Position numbers and translations under genes: made by a program | Notes under the pieces: model-generated | Seen by the model: only the letters and a program-made list of their open reading frames with translations | Database searches by the model: none | Told to the model about the DNA's origin: nothing | Part shown: one piece after another, positions 38,152 through 47,129 of the stretch | Position numbering within the stretch: position 1 is the first letter of the stretch | Layout: the number at the start of each line of letters is the position of its first letter | From: Sinorhizobium glycinis | Lineage (GTDB): Bacteria; Pseudomonadota; Alphaproteobacteria; Rhizobiales; Rhizobiaceae | NCBI RefSeq assembly: GCF_001651865.1 | Contig: NZ_LPUX01000050.1 | Location: 310,492 to 374,491, forward strand | Reading direction: 5' to 3' | Length of the DNA stretch: 64,000 nucleotides

Positions 38152-39180
38152 TCAGTCCATCCGCAGAATGATTTTGCCGAAGATCTGGCGCGATTCCATC
38201 CGCTCGAGGGCGCGATCGATATCGGCCAGGCCGACCTCCGTATCGATGACCGGATGAACGAGGCCGCGCGCCATCTTCTGCATGGCGTTCGCCATGTTCT
38301 CCATGCGGCAGCCGAATGAGCCGAGCAGCTTCAACTGCTGTTGGAAAAGCATCATCAGGTTCATGTCGGTGGAGACGCCTGACGTGGATCCACAGGTGAC
38401 GAGCCGCCCGCCCCGCTTCATCGACAGCATCGAGCCCGCCCAGGTGTCCTTGCCGACATGCTCGAAGACGACGTCGACGCCCTTCTTCCTGGTGAGCTTG
38501 CGCACCACGCCCTCGAAGCGGTCGGTGCGATAGTTGATGACATGATCGGCGCCGAGCGCCCTTGCCTTCTCGATCTTGTCGTCGGAACCGACGGTGGTGA
38601 TGACGGTGCAACCGATCTTCTTGGCTAGCTGGATCGCCGCCGAGCCGATGCCGGAACCGCCGGCGTGGACGAGGATCGTCTCACCCGGCTCGAGCCTGGC
38701 ATTGTCGAAGAGCATGTGTTCGACGGTCCCGAAGGTGACCGGAGCGAGCGCCGCACCCACAGCGTCGACACCGGGCGGTGCGGGCACCAGCAGACGCGCC
38801 GGCAGGTTGATCTTCTCCTGGGCGAAACCGTCGAGGTGGAAACCATGCACGCCGCCGACATGTTCGCAAAGATTGTCGCGCCCTTCCTTGCAGGGACGGC
38901 AGAGGCCGCAGGTGCGCGCGCCATAGATCGAAACGAGCTGGCCCGGCAGAACGCTCGCCACACCCGGACCGATGCTCTCGACGACGCCGGATGCTTCCGC
39001 GCCGATGACCAGCGGCATCTTGCGCTTGGCAAAGGCCATGCCGCGCCAGCCCCAGACATCGATATGGTTGAGCGCAACCGCCTTGACCCGCAGCGTCACT
39101 TCGCCAGGACCCGGCGCCTCCGGCTCCGGAAGGTCGGTGATTTCGAGCTTGCGGTCATCGAGCAGTTGCAGAGCGCGCAT
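38152..39180 (-). CDS. adh2: zinc-type alcohol dehydrogenase of the VLCFA cluster
   Basis: A 342-residue medium-chain dehydrogenase/quinone reductase. The structural zinc Cys cluster (CGLCRPCKEGRDNLC), the GAEASGVV loop, and the NAD(P)-binding LVHAGGSGIGSAA motif are all present. It sits between fabF1 and lpxXL, the position of adh2XL in the known rhizobial cluster, where a role in making or oxidising the 27-hydroxy very-long-chain acyl group has been suggested. The actual reaction is not proven. ATG 39180 follows an aagga site. A palindromic element separates it from fabF1. Confidence 0.9.
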   Translation of the reverse strand: MRALQLLDDRKLEITDLPEPEAPGPGEVTLRVKAVALNHIDVWGWRGMAFAKRKMPLVIGAEASGVVESIGPGVASVLPGQLVSIYGARTCGLCRPCKEGRDNLCEHVGGVHGFHLDGFAQEKINLPARLLVPAPPGVDAVGAALAPVTFGTVEHMLFDNARLEPGETILVHAGGSGIGSAAIQLAKKIGCTVITTVGSDDKIEKARALGADHVINYRTDRFEGVVRKLTRKKGVDVVFEHVGKDTWAGSMLSMKRGGRLVTCGSTSGVSTDMNLMMLFQQQLKLLGSFGCRMENMANAMQKMARGLVHPVIDTEVGLADIDRALERMESRQIFGKIILRMD

Positions 39181-39262
39181 GGTCTTTCCTTAAGATGTTC
39201 ATAGTCGAGCGGCCGGGCCGTGCTGACTGGGCATATATACACATTGGTCGGGTGGCGCAGCA

Positions 39263-39424
39263 CCCCCCTCTGGCCTGCCGGCCATTTCCCCCACAAGGGG
39301 GGAGATTGACCCGCGGCAAGCCTATCGCTCCAAGGCTCCACGTTCAGAGTCCCTTGATGGGCAAGGCGGTGCCACATCCAATCTCCCCCCTTGTGGGGGA
39401 GATGCCCGGCAGGGCAGAGGGGGG
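39263..39424. repeat. 162-bp palindromic element, family B, intergenic copy
   Basis: The termini are long inverted repeats of about 45 bp (cccccctctggcctgccggc ... gcccggcagggcagaggggg), each holding a smaller hairpin (ctcccccacaagggggga type). Two further copies lie inside cobN. This copy lies in the 275-base gap between fabF1 and adh2 and is transcribed if those genes form one operon. Confidence 0.85.
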
Positions 39425-39455
39425 TTAACGCCCGTGCCACCGTCCTCGAAATGAC

Positions 39456-40739
39456 TCAAACCGGCTCGGCGGTCATCACGAGGCTAGCGTTCTGGCCGCC
39501 GAAGCCGAAGGAATTCGACAGCACCGCAGTGACCTGCTGGCTGCGCTTCGCGTTCGGCACGACGTCGAGAACGATCGCCGGATCCGGGTTCTGATAGTTG
39601 ATGGTCGGCGGCAGCGTGCCGGTGAGCATCGTCTGGATCGAGAAAACCGCTTCGACCGCGCCGGCGGCCGTTAGCGTGTGGCCGATCATAGACTTGTTGG
39701 ACGAAACCGGGATCGACGGCAGACGTTCACCGAACACGGCCGACATCGACAGATACTCCATCTTGTCGTTCTCCGGCGTCGAGGTGCCGTGCGCGTTGAT
39801 GTAGCCAATGCCGGTTTCATCGATACCGGCATCGGCAAGCGCCGCTCGGATGGTCGCGATCGCCGGTCCGCCATCGGGCGAGGAGCGCGTGCGGTGGAAG
39901 AGATCGGCCTTTTCACCGCAGCCCTTCAGGATACCGTAGACGCGCGCGCCGCGGGCGATTGCCGCTTCGAGCGATTCGAGAACCAGCGTGGCCGCGCCTT
40001 CGGCGATCACGAAGCCGTCGCGATCCTTGGTGAAGGGCTTCGACGCCTTTTCCGGCGGATCGTTCTGCGTCGAGAGCGCCGAAAGCAGCGAGAAGCGGAT
40101 CAGTGCTTCGGCGCTGACTGAGCCGTCGGTCGCGACCGTCAGCGCCCGATCAGTGCGGCCCTGACGGATCGCCTCGACGCCAAGCTGGATGGCGGTGGCG
40201 CCCGAAGCGCAGGCGGTCGACAGGGTGACCGGCAGGCCGCGTGTGCCGAAACGATCGGCGAGCCGCTCGGAGATCGAGCCGAACAGCACTGCCTCGTGGA
40301 AGACCGGATCGGCCTTCTGACGCATGGCGGCAAGGAAGCGGTTATAGGCGTCGCCCGGCCGCTCCGAGGCGGGCGCGCGGTCCGCGAGCTCGAAGCGCGC
40401 GCTCCACTCCGGTTCGATCGGCGGCGCGGCCAGGAACAGCGGGCCGTTGAAATCGCCGGAGAGGCCAGCCTGCGCAAGCGCTTCCAAGGTCGTCTCGCGT
40501 GCCATCGCATAGGAGCGCTCGACGGCGTTCTCGGCCGGAAGCTCGATGAAATCGACCGTACCGCTGATCCGGGTCGAAAGGCCTTCGGTCGGGAAGCGGG
40601 TAATCTTGTGAATCCCCGAAACGCCGCCGCTGAGCGCCGCCCAATTGTCCTCCACCCCCTGTCCGAGCGAGGTGATGACACCCATGCCGGTAACGGCGAC
40701 GATCGGACGGCCGAGGTGATCCGTATAAGCCTTGCTCAT
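39456..40739 (-). CDS. fabF1: beta-ketoacyl-ACP synthase of the VLCFA cluster (active-site complete)
   Basis: A condensing enzyme of 427 residues that would extend acyl chains on AcpXL. The full catalytic set is present: Cys177 in STACASG, His317 in NAHGTSTPEND and His354 in SMIGHTLTAAG. It starts at ATG 40739 behind an aaggagc site, 11 bases after the fabF2 stop. The upstream part of the open frame is a shadow of fabF2. With fabF2, fabZ and acpXL it builds the C28 hydroxy fatty acid of rhizobial lipid A. Confidence 0.94.
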   Translation of the reverse strand: MSKAYTDHLGRPIVAVTGMGVITSLGQGVEDNWAALSGGVSGIHKITRFPTEGLSTRISGTVDFIELPAENAVERSYAMARETTLEALAQAGLSGDFNGPLFLAAPPIEPEWSARFELADRAPASERPGDAYNRFLAAMRQKADPVFHEAVLFGSISERLADRFGTRGLPVTLSTACASGATAIQLGVEAIRQGRTDRALTVATDGSVSAEALIRFSLLSALSTQNDPPEKASKPFTKDRDGFVIAEGAATLVLESLEAAIARGARVYGILKGCGEKADLFHRTRSSPDGGPAIATIRAALADAGIDETGIGYINAHGTSTPENDKMEYLSMSAVFGERLPSIPVSSNKSMIGHTLTAAGAVEAVFSIQTMLTGTLPPTINYQNPDPAIVLDVVPNAKRSQQVTAVLSNSFGFGGQNASLVMTAEPV

Positions 40740-40750
40740 GCTTGAGCTCC

Positions 40751-41950
40751 TTATTCCGCGGAAAGCACGGCGATCCCTTCGCCGCGGGCATGGCCGATGG
40801 TCGTGACGATCGCCGTCTTGGCCGGCGTCGTCATCGGCGCTTCGGCGGGATCGAAGGGCGGAACCTTGGCCGCAGCCCCGAGCGAAAGTGCGGCAAAGGC
40901 CATGCCGACCGGGAATTGCGCCTCGATGCCGTGACCGACGAGGCCGCCATAGGCACGGACCGGCCGCCCGGCAAGCTGCGTCTCGAGGAAGACCTTCTCG
41001 CGCCGCGCCAGGTCGTGGAAGCCGCTCGTGCCGGAAAAGACCACGGTCGACTGCGGCTCGAGCTCTGCGCCTGGCCGTGCCATATCCCTCAGCCGCGCTT
41101 CCAGCCGGCCGTCCTCGCGGCTGCCGCGATCGCCTTCGATCGCATCGATCGTGGCATAGATGCGGGCGCCGCGGGCTTCGGCGTACTCGCGCGACTCCAG
41201 GACGAGGAAGGCGCCGGCGGAGCCCAGGATCATGCCGCCGCCGTTCCCGGGCTTGCGCGACCAGATCGGGTGCCATTCACCGAGGGCATGGCCCTGGATG
41301 GCTTCGATCAAAAGGATGATGTCGAGGCGTTCGGCCGAAAAGGCGCCGCCGACGAGCGTATGGGTCGACTGTCCGGCCTTGATGCGCGCAAAGGCGGTTT
41401 CCATCGCCGAGATACCCGCCGCTTCCTCGCCCATGAAGGTGCGCGACGAGCCCGTCACCTTGTGGACGATCGAGATATTGCCGGCGAGAAGATTGGAGAG
41501 TTGGGCGAGAAACAGCGTCGGGCGGAGCTCCGTCGTCAGCTTCTCGTTCAGAAGCTGTTCGCGATCATTGCGCTTCAGGGCCTCGTCGACGATCAGCGAG
41601 TCGACATTGATGTCGCGCTCGCCGCCGCCGGCGGCGACGATCATGTCCATGCTGCCACAGGCCTCGAGATTGTCCTTGAGCCCCGCATCGTCCAGCGCAA
41701 GGCCGGCCGCGAAGACGCCGAGACGCTGCCAGTTTTCCATCTGCCGCTGATCGCCGCGCTTGGCGATCTGCTCGGACCAGTCGATCTCCGGCAGGGGATG
41801 GACCGGATAGGGCGCGAAGCGCTCCGTCTCGACCCGAACCTTCGGCGCTTCGACGGCACTCAGCAGGGCAACGTGCGGCTCGGCGCCGACGCCCTGGCTG
41901 GTCACGATGCCGACGCCGGTGATCACCACGTCGTTTGCGGATTTGGTCAT
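40751..41950 (-). CDS. fabF2: ketosynthase-like protein lacking catalytic residues (FabF2)
   Basis: A 399-residue protein of the beta-ketoacyl-ACP synthase fold encoded directly before fabF1. The nucleophile region that should read S-x-A-C-A-S/T-G reads HKVTGSSRTFMGEEAAG, with no Cys, and the first His motif (N-x-H-G-T) is replaced by VVFSGTSGFHD. The second His is kept in LVGHGIEAQ. It therefore resembles a chain-length-factor (KS-beta) partner rather than an active synthase, and may form a heterodimer with FabF1 (inference). ATG 41950 is separated from the fabZ stop by one base. Confidence 0.9.
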   Translation of the reverse strand: MTKSANDVVITGVGIVTSQGVGAEPHVALLSAVEAPKVRVETERFAPYPVHPLPEIDWSEQIAKRGDQRQMENWQRLGVFAAGLALDDAGLKDNLEACGSMDMIVAAGGGERDINVDSLIVDEALKRNDREQLLNEKLTTELRPTLFLAQLSNLLAGNISIVHKVTGSSRTFMGEEAAGISAMETAFARIKAGQSTHTLVGGAFSAERLDIILLIEAIQGHALGEWHPIWSRKPGNGGGMILGSAGAFLVLESREYAEARGARIYATIDAIEGDRGSREDGRLEARLRDMARPGAELEPQSTVVFSGTSGFHDLARREKVFLETQLAGRPVRAYGGLVGHGIEAQFPVGMAFAALSLGAAAKVPPFDPAEAPMTTPAKTAIVTTIGHARGEGIAVLSAE

Positions 41951-41951
41951 C

Positions 41952-42428
41952 TCACTTCTCCGAAGCGGCCGCAGCGGCCATCAATCCGACTTCCTCGGCG
42001 CGCTTGCGGACGATCTCCCCAAGCGGCACCTGATCGAACGGCATCGTCCTCAGCTTGAGCTGGGCGTCGCAGATCTTCTTGCCGCCCGAAGCGATCTTGG
42101 CCTTGGTGACCGCAAATCCCGATCCCTCGTGCTCCAGGAATGCTTCGATTTCGAGCTCGGCGGCGGGCTCGACGAATGTGCGCATCTTTGCCCCGTCGAC
42201 CGACATCAGGAACGGCATCGCCACGAATTTGGTGGCGGCAAGCACGAGAAAGCCCGAAGCCTGCGCCATCGTCTCTATCAACAGCACGCCGGGAACCAGG
42301 GGATAGCCGGGAAAATGTCCTTCGAATACCGGGCTCTTCTCCGGCACGATGGACCGCGCCGTCAGCCGGCCCGCCGCGAGATCGACGGCTTCAATCCGGT
42401 CGATCATCTGGAAATATTCAAGGAGCAT
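41952..42428 (-). CDS. fabZXL: 3-hydroxyacyl-ACP dehydratase of the VLCFA cluster
   Basis: A 158-residue hot-dog fold dehydratase. The signature FEGHFPGYPLVPGVLLIETM carries the catalytic His and the downstream Glu of FabZ. It is only about 25% similar in style to housekeeping FabZ at its ends and lies between acpXL and fabF2, which marks it as the cluster-specific enzyme removing water from 3-hydroxyacyl-AcpXL. The start is ATG 42428 with a ggggtagg site. Confidence 0.92.
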   Translation of the reverse strand: MLLEYFQMIDRIEAVDLAAGRLTARSIVPEKSPVFEGHFPGYPLVPGVLLIETMAQASGFLVLAATKFVAMPFLMSVDGAKMRTFVEPAAELEIEAFLEHEGSGFAVTKAKIASGGKKICDAQLKLRTMPFDQVPLGEIVRKRAEEVGLMAAAAASEK

Positions 42429-42542
42429 GAGCGCCTACCCCGTTCGTTTCGGGCTCAAGTAAAAATGCCGATGCCGCCTGTCAAGCAAAGGACGCTGCAG
42501 GCGGCATCGGGAAACGGTTGAACCGTGTCAGCGGAAGGTCAA

Positions 42543-42821
42543 TCAGGCCTTGGCGGCCCGAAGCTCGTCGATCTTCGTACAGAGGTTCTTCAGCACGAAG
42601 TATTCCTCGGTCGACACCTTGCCTTCGTTGACCTCCTGGGTCCACTGCTCAAGCGGAATCTTGATGCCGAATTCCTTGTCGATCGCAAAGACGATGTCGA
42701 GGAAGTCCAGGCTGTCGATGCCGAGATCATCGATCGTGTGGCTTTCCGGCTTGATCGTTTCGCGATCGATCTCGCTCGTTTCCGCAATGATGTCGGCAAC
42801 CTTGTCGAATGTAGCTGTCAC
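42543..42821 (-). CDS. acpXL: very-long-chain acyl carrier protein AcpXL
   Basis: A 92-residue specialised acyl carrier protein for the C28 fatty acid of lipid A. Ser37 in [10 protein letters not shown] is the 4'-phosphopantetheine site. The start is GTG 42821 ([10 protein letters not shown]) with an aagaggtaag site, giving the known AcpXL length; longer frames have no support. It is the first gene of the acpXL-fabZ-fabF2-fabF1-adh2-lpxXL order, which is itself the strongest evidence for the name. Confidence 0.94.
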   Translation of the reverse strand: MTATFDKVADIIAETSEIDRETIKPESHTIDDLGIDSLDFLDIVFAIDKEFGIKIPLEQWTQEVNEGKVSTEEYFVLKNLCTKIDELRAAKA

Positions 42822-43073
42822 GCGCTTACCTCTTGAAAATCGAGTCTTGGCGATCCCTATAGAAAAATGCACCGCAAAAGCCAATGCCTCCCGGAGTTTT
42901 GCCACCCAGATTTGAAAAATGGTGTTGCCAATCGGCGACCGGGTGTCGCTGCTGACGGGCTTCCGGCTGGAAGTTTGCATGGATCGGAACCGCTCAACGA
43001 GCAAAACATGCAGCAATTCAAAGCGCTACAGCGACCTTTGTGCGTCTGGTAAGGCGCACGGCGCTGCAGGACC

Positions 43074-43826
43074 TTATCGGAAACACCCGGCCGCCAGTCG
43101 CGGATCGTCCAGGAGGATCGCGTCAGCGTCAATTGGGCGCAGGCGCTGAAGCCCTTCCCCGTCGATCAGGCCGACCGGAAACGGCGGGTATTCAGGCAGC
43201 GGAATGGCGCGCGGCTGGCCGACCATTATCGCAAGGTGCAGGCCGGCATGGCGAACGATTGCCGCCTGTTCGAGACTCGCTGCGCCCTGCCATAGCCTGA
43301 ACCACTCGGCTCCGGCATTCCGGGCCTGACCCGCGGAGTCCGGCTCCTCCAGAAAGGCGAGGACGGCGATGTTCGCTCTGGCGGAGCGTGCGGCAGCGAT
43401 GAGGTCGAGGCTGCGCAAGCCCAGCATGGTTCGCTCGGCTGCGTTCGCGCCGACGACCTCGTCGATGACGCGCCGGACCTGCTGCGCGTCGGTAAGCTTG
43501 ATATCCAGGAGAACGCCCAAAGAACCGGAGGCTGCCAGCGCCTCATGGAGCGTCATCGTGGCCGGCAGCAGGCGCCGCAGTGTTGCGAGATCGACCTCCG
43601 CAACGGCGCGTGCATCACCGCAGAGCCGTCGAAGGTCGTCGTCATGCATGCAGACAAAAGCGCCGTCCTTCGTGAGGCGGATGTCCGTCTCGATCGCGTC
43701 CGCCCCGGCGGCCTGGGCGGTATGCAGCGCCTCCACGGTGTTTTCGGCAGCAAGAGCCGCACCGCCGCGGTGCGCAATGATGAGCGGCTTCCGGCCGGAG
43801 CGAGCAATCCACACATTGGAGACCAT
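43074..43826 (-). CDS. glycerophosphodiester phosphodiesterase family protein
   Basis: A 250-residue GDPD TIM-barrel enzyme that would cleave glycerophosphodiesters to glycerol 3-phosphate and an alcohol. The catalytic HRGG and ENT (IIAHRGGAALAAENTVEAL), then ETDIRLTKDGAFVCMHDDDL, supply the His pair and metal-binding Glu/Asp. There is no signal peptide, so it is cytoplasmic. The ATG at 43826 has a ggagaag site; the upstream frame overlaps cobD. It lies 22 bases after cobD and is probably the last gene of that operon. Confidence 0.9.
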   Translation of the reverse strand: MVSNVWIARSGRKPLIIAHRGGAALAAENTVEALHTAQAAGADAIETDIRLTKDGAFVCMHDDDLRRLCGDARAVAEVDLATLRRLLPATMTLHEALAASGSLGVLLDIKLTDAQQVRRVIDEVVGANAAERTMLGLRSLDLIAAARSARANIAVLAFLEEPDSAGQARNAGAEWFRLWQGAASLEQAAIVRHAGLHLAIMVGQPRAIPLPEYPPFPVGLIDGEGLQRLRPIDADAILLDDPRLAAGCFR

Positions 43827-43848
43827 CGTCTTCTCCGGCCGCTGGATT

Positions 43849-44829
43849 TCAGAAAAGCAGGAACGGTGGAACCAGGACGGCCGAGGCCAGCGTGAGCGCG
43901 GCCCAGGCACCATGGAAGACGCCCACGGCGGCGTCGATGTCGTCAACCCTTGCGACGTCGCGGCCGGAGCCGTTGATCATCGGCTCGTCCACCGTGACGC
44001 CGCCATAAACCCGCGGCCCGGCAAGTTGGATATCGAGCGCTCCCGCCATGGCCGCCTCTGGCCAGCCGGAATTGGGCGAACGGTGGAAGCCATGGTCGCT
44101 CCTTGCCACGTCGATCGCTGCCCTCGCCGCTTCGGCGCCGCGCTTGAGATAGGCTCCGGCCGCAATGAGGAGCACAGAAAGCCGTGCGGCCGGAAGATTG
44201 GCGAGGTCGTCGAGCCGCGCCGAGGCCCAGCCGAAGTGGAGATATTTCGGGCTCTTATGACCGATCATCGAATCGGCCGTGTTCAGCATCTTGTAGGCAA
44301 AAAGGCCGGGGAGCCCCGCAATCGCATACCAGAGGGCCGGCGCGACGACACCATCGGAGAAGTTTTCCGCAAGGCTTTCGATTGCCGCCCGGCAGACGCC
44401 GGGCTCATCGAGCGTTTTGGGATCGCGGCCGACGATCATCGATACCGCCTCGCGACCACCGGCAAGGCCATCGCGGCGCAGACTGTCAGCGACCCGGCGA
44501 ACATGATCGGCGAGGCTCTTCTGGGCCAGGAAAACGGCAACGGTCATTGTCTCGAGGACGAAGCCGAGAGCGCCGAGTACATCGAACAGGCGATTGAGCA
44601 CCACACCGAACAGAATGCTTGCAGCGAGCAGGATGAGAATGGTCGCGACACCCCGCATCTTCAGCCAGCCGCCCTCGCCGCCGCGATTGAGGGCCTCGTC
44701 GAAAACGCCGATCGCCTTTCCGAAGAGCACCACCGGGTGCGTCAGCCGCTCCCAAAGCCATTCGGGATCGCCAACGAGGCGATCAATGATCAGAGCGGCA
44801 AGGAGGATGAGGAAAATTTCGGCCGACAT
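43849..44829 (-). CDS. cobD: adenosylcobinamide-phosphate synthase
   Basis: A 326-residue integral membrane protein (CobD of the aerobic pathway, CbiB in anaerobes) that attaches aminopropanol or its phosphate to adenosylcobyric acid. About five hydrophobic segments are seen, with DRLVGDPEWLWERLTHPVVL near the N-terminus and the conserved SLAENFSDGVVAPALWY and TADSMIGHKSP motifs. It begins one base after the cobC stop, so the two are coupled. CobC and CobD act on the same step. Confidence 0.95.
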   Translation of the reverse strand: MSAEIFLILLAALIIDRLVGDPEWLWERLTHPVVLFGKAIGVFDEALNRGGEGGWLKMRGVATILILLAASILFGVVLNRLFDVLGALGFVLETMTVAVFLAQKSLADHVRRVADSLRRDGLAGGREAVSMIVGRDPKTLDEPGVCRAAIESLAENFSDGVVAPALWYAIAGLPGLFAYKMLNTADSMIGHKSPKYLHFGWASARLDDLANLPAARLSVLLIAAGAYLKRGAEAARAAIDVARSDHGFHRSPNSGWPEAAMAGALDIQLAGPRVYGGVTVDEPMINGSGRDVARVDDIDAAVGVFHGAWAALTLASAVLVPPFLLF

Positions 44830-45831
44830 CTACAGTCCTGTCTTTCGCAAGGCTTCGGCAAGCCGGCGGTCGCCATCCGCGTCCGCGGCCAGCCCGATCC
44901 GCAGCCAGCGCCGATCGTAATCGAACTTGCGTGTCAGAATGCGCTCTTCGCAGAGCGCCGCATGAAGATCGTAGGCCCGTTCATGGTCGACAAGCGCGAA
45001 GAGACCGGTACCGCCGATGACATTGATGCCAGCGCCACGAAGCACCGCATGGAGTGCCGCATTCCGTTCGAGGATGCCATCCCCAATCAGCTTCGTGTCG
45101 CTTTCCATCAGCTGCACCGAAATCGCCAGCGCCGGCCCTGACACCGCCCAGGGGCCAAGCCATTCGCGGAAGGCTTCCGTGATCGAGATGCTTGCGACGA
45201 CGAAGCCAAGCCTCAGGCCCGCAAGACCGAAGAACTTTCCGAAGGAACGGAAGACGACAAGGTTGTCATGGGCGGCGACATGCGCCGCAACGCTTGCCTC
45301 CGGCTCCAGATCCCCGAACGCCTCGTCGACGACGAGGAGACCGCCATGCGCCTTCAGCGCCGTTGCCATGGCCAGAATTTCGTCGGGCGGGAAAAGCCGG
45401 CCGGTCGGGTTGTTAGGATTTACGAGAACCACGATGCCGTGCGCCGCCGAAAGGTCATCGGCGCGTGCGACGGGATCGACGACAAGGCCTGCCGCCTTCA
45501 AGACGCGTGCGTATTCGCCATAGGTGGGGCCGAATATGGCGGCACGCCTTCTCGAGTCGGCAAGCCGCGGAAGCAACTGAATGACGGCTTGGGTGCCGGG
45601 TACCGGCAGCGGCATGAGATCGCCAGTCCGATAGCAGCTGCACGCAGCTGCACGCGCCGCTTCTTCCAAGTGGCGATCCGGCAGCCGATGCCAGACTCGC
45701 GGGTCGATCTCCGGCAGCGCGACCGGGCACGGGTTGATGCCGGTCGAAAGGTCGAGCCAATCGTCGGGCGCGCCGCCGAAACGGGCCGCGGCCTCGGTGA
45801 TTCCGCCGCCATGGACGATCGGACCGGTCAT
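44830..45831 (-). CDS. cobC: threonine-phosphate decarboxylase-like aminotransferase CobC
   Basis: A 333-residue fold-type I PLP enzyme supplying the aminopropanol arm of cobalamin. The PLP lysine is Lys199 in VVFRSFGKFFGLAGLRLGF, and VLVNPNNPTGR is the conserved Asn-Pro loop. The ATG at 45831 lies two bases after the cobB stop. A much longer open frame overlaps cobB and was rejected. It is in the cobE-A-B-C-D order of the aerobic cobalamin pathway. Confidence 0.94.
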   Translation of the reverse strand: MTGPIVHGGGITEAAARFGGAPDDWLDLSTGINPCPVALPEIDPRVWHRLPDRHLEEAARAAACSCYRTGDLMPLPVPGTQAVIQLLPRLADSRRRAAIFGPTYGEYARVLKAAGLVVDPVARADDLSAAHGIVVLVNPNNPTGRLFPPDEILAMATALKAHGGLLVVDEAFGDLEPEASVAAHVAAHDNLVVFRSFGKFFGLAGLRLGFVVASISITEAFREWLGPWAVSGPALAISVQLMESDTKLIGDGILERNAALHAVLRGAGINVIGGTGLFALVDHERAYDLHAALCEERILTRKFDYDRRWLRIGLAADADGDRRLAEALRKTGL

Positions 45832-45833
45832 CG

Positions 45834-47129
45834 TCACTCCGACAGATCGATGAGATGCATGAAGGAGCCGGCAACATTCCCGCGGCGCAGGCCGGCATGG
45901 CCGAGCTCGGCGCCAGCCGCATCCATAACGGCGAAAAGCGGCTCTGCCGCCCCTTCGGAAACGATGGTCGAATAGTGAAATTCGTGCGCCGTCATCGGTC
46001 CCTCGAAAAACGCAATGTCTAACGGCGCGACGCGCCGGTAGCCGAGATGCCGCTTGCGCTCCGCGAAACTGGTGACGAGCGGCAACAGTCCAAGCATCTC
46101 GTAACGTCTGCCGTCCGACGCCACAAGCCCTTCGCCCAGCGCCATGTAGCCGCCGCATTCCCCGAAAATGCGCACGCCGCGCCCGGCGGCAGCATGCATG
46201 CCAGCGCGGAATTTCAAAGCGCCGGCGAGCAGTTCGGCGTGCAATTCCGGATAGCCGCCCGGCAGATAGACTGCGTCGGCGGCGATATCGGGCGCTTCAT
46301 CGTCCAGCGGCGAGAAGAATGAGATTTCCGCTCCCTGCCTCACCCAGCCGGAGAGCAGATGCTCGTAACTGAAGGCAAAGGCGACGTCGCGCGCGACGGC
46401 GATCCGCTGGCCGAGCGGTCTCAGCGCCCTGGCTTCCACCGTCGGATCCACCCGCAGAGGAGACGCTGTTGCGAGAATGGCATCGACATCACAGCCCGAC
46501 GCGACGCGCATGGCCGCGTATTCGATGAAGGCTTCCAGCCCCCCGTGCTCGCCGGCCTGGACAAGACCCAGATGCCGTTCCGGCAGCTTCAACACCCCAT
46601 CCTGGCGCAGTACGCCGAAAATCCGGACGGCCGCGCGGTCGAGCGCGTCGCGCAGCATCGCCTCATGGCGGTCGCTGCCCACGCGGTTCAGGATGACGCC
46701 GGCGACGCGCACATCATCGCGGTGATCCATATAGCCGCGCACCAGCGCCGCGACCGAATGGGAGAGGCGGGCGCAATCAACGACCAGGACCACCGCCAGC
46801 CCGAGCGTCGCGGCCAGATCGGCCGGTGATCCCGTGCCGTCCGCGGCGCCGTCATAGAGCCCCATCATCGCCTCGACGATCAGCGAGGAGCCATCCTTCG
46901 TCGCGGCCGCAGCGTTGGCGAGGAGCAGTTCCGGCCGCATCGCCCAGGGATCATAGTTGAGACAGGGCTTGCCGCTGGCGGCCGTGTGGAAGGCCGGATC
47001 GATGTAATCCGGGCCTGCTTTGCCCGGCGCAATGGAAAAGCCGCGCCGCGTCAGCGCCCGCAGGAGACCCAGCGTCACCGTCGTCTTGCCCGAGCCGGAA
47101 CTCGGGGCGGCAATCATCAGACCGCTCAT
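45834..47129 (-). CDS. cobB: hydrogenobyrinic acid a,c-diamide synthase
   Basis: A 431-residue glutamine- and ATP-dependent amidase that converts hydrogenobyrinic acid to the a,c-diamide before cobalt insertion. The N-terminal ATPase domain opens MSGLMIAAPSSGSGKTTVTL (P-loop), and the C-terminal class I glutamine-amidotransferase domain has the Cys in FGECGGYMALG. ATG 47129 overlaps the cobA stop by four bases (ATGA). A longer frame overlaps cobA and was rejected. Confidence 0.95.
   Translation of the reverse strand: MSGLMIAAPSSGSGKTTVTLGLLRALTRRGFSIAPGKAGPDYIDPAFHTAASGKPCLNYDPWAMRPELLLANAAAATKDGSSLIVEAMMGLYDGAADGTGSPADLAATLGLAVVLVVDCARLSHSVAALVRGYMDHRDDVRVAGVILNRVGSDRHEAMLRDALDRAAVRIFGVLRQDGVLKLPERHLGLVQAGEHGGLEAFIEYAAMRVASGCDVDAILATASPLRVDPTVEARALRPLGQRIAVARDVAFAFSYEHLLSGWVRQGAEISFFSPLDDEAPDIAADAVYLPGGYPELHAELLAGALKFRAGMHAAAGRGVRIFGECGGYMALGEGLVASDGRRYEMLGLLPLVTSFAERKRHLGYRRVAPLDIAFFEGPMTAHEFHYSTIVSEGAAEPLFAVMDAAGAELGHAGLRRGNVAGSFMHLIDLSE

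Noticed and set aside
39263-39424. Family B palindrome as a simple terminator
   Set aside because: It is far larger than a terminator, recurs inside cobN, and lacks a T-run.
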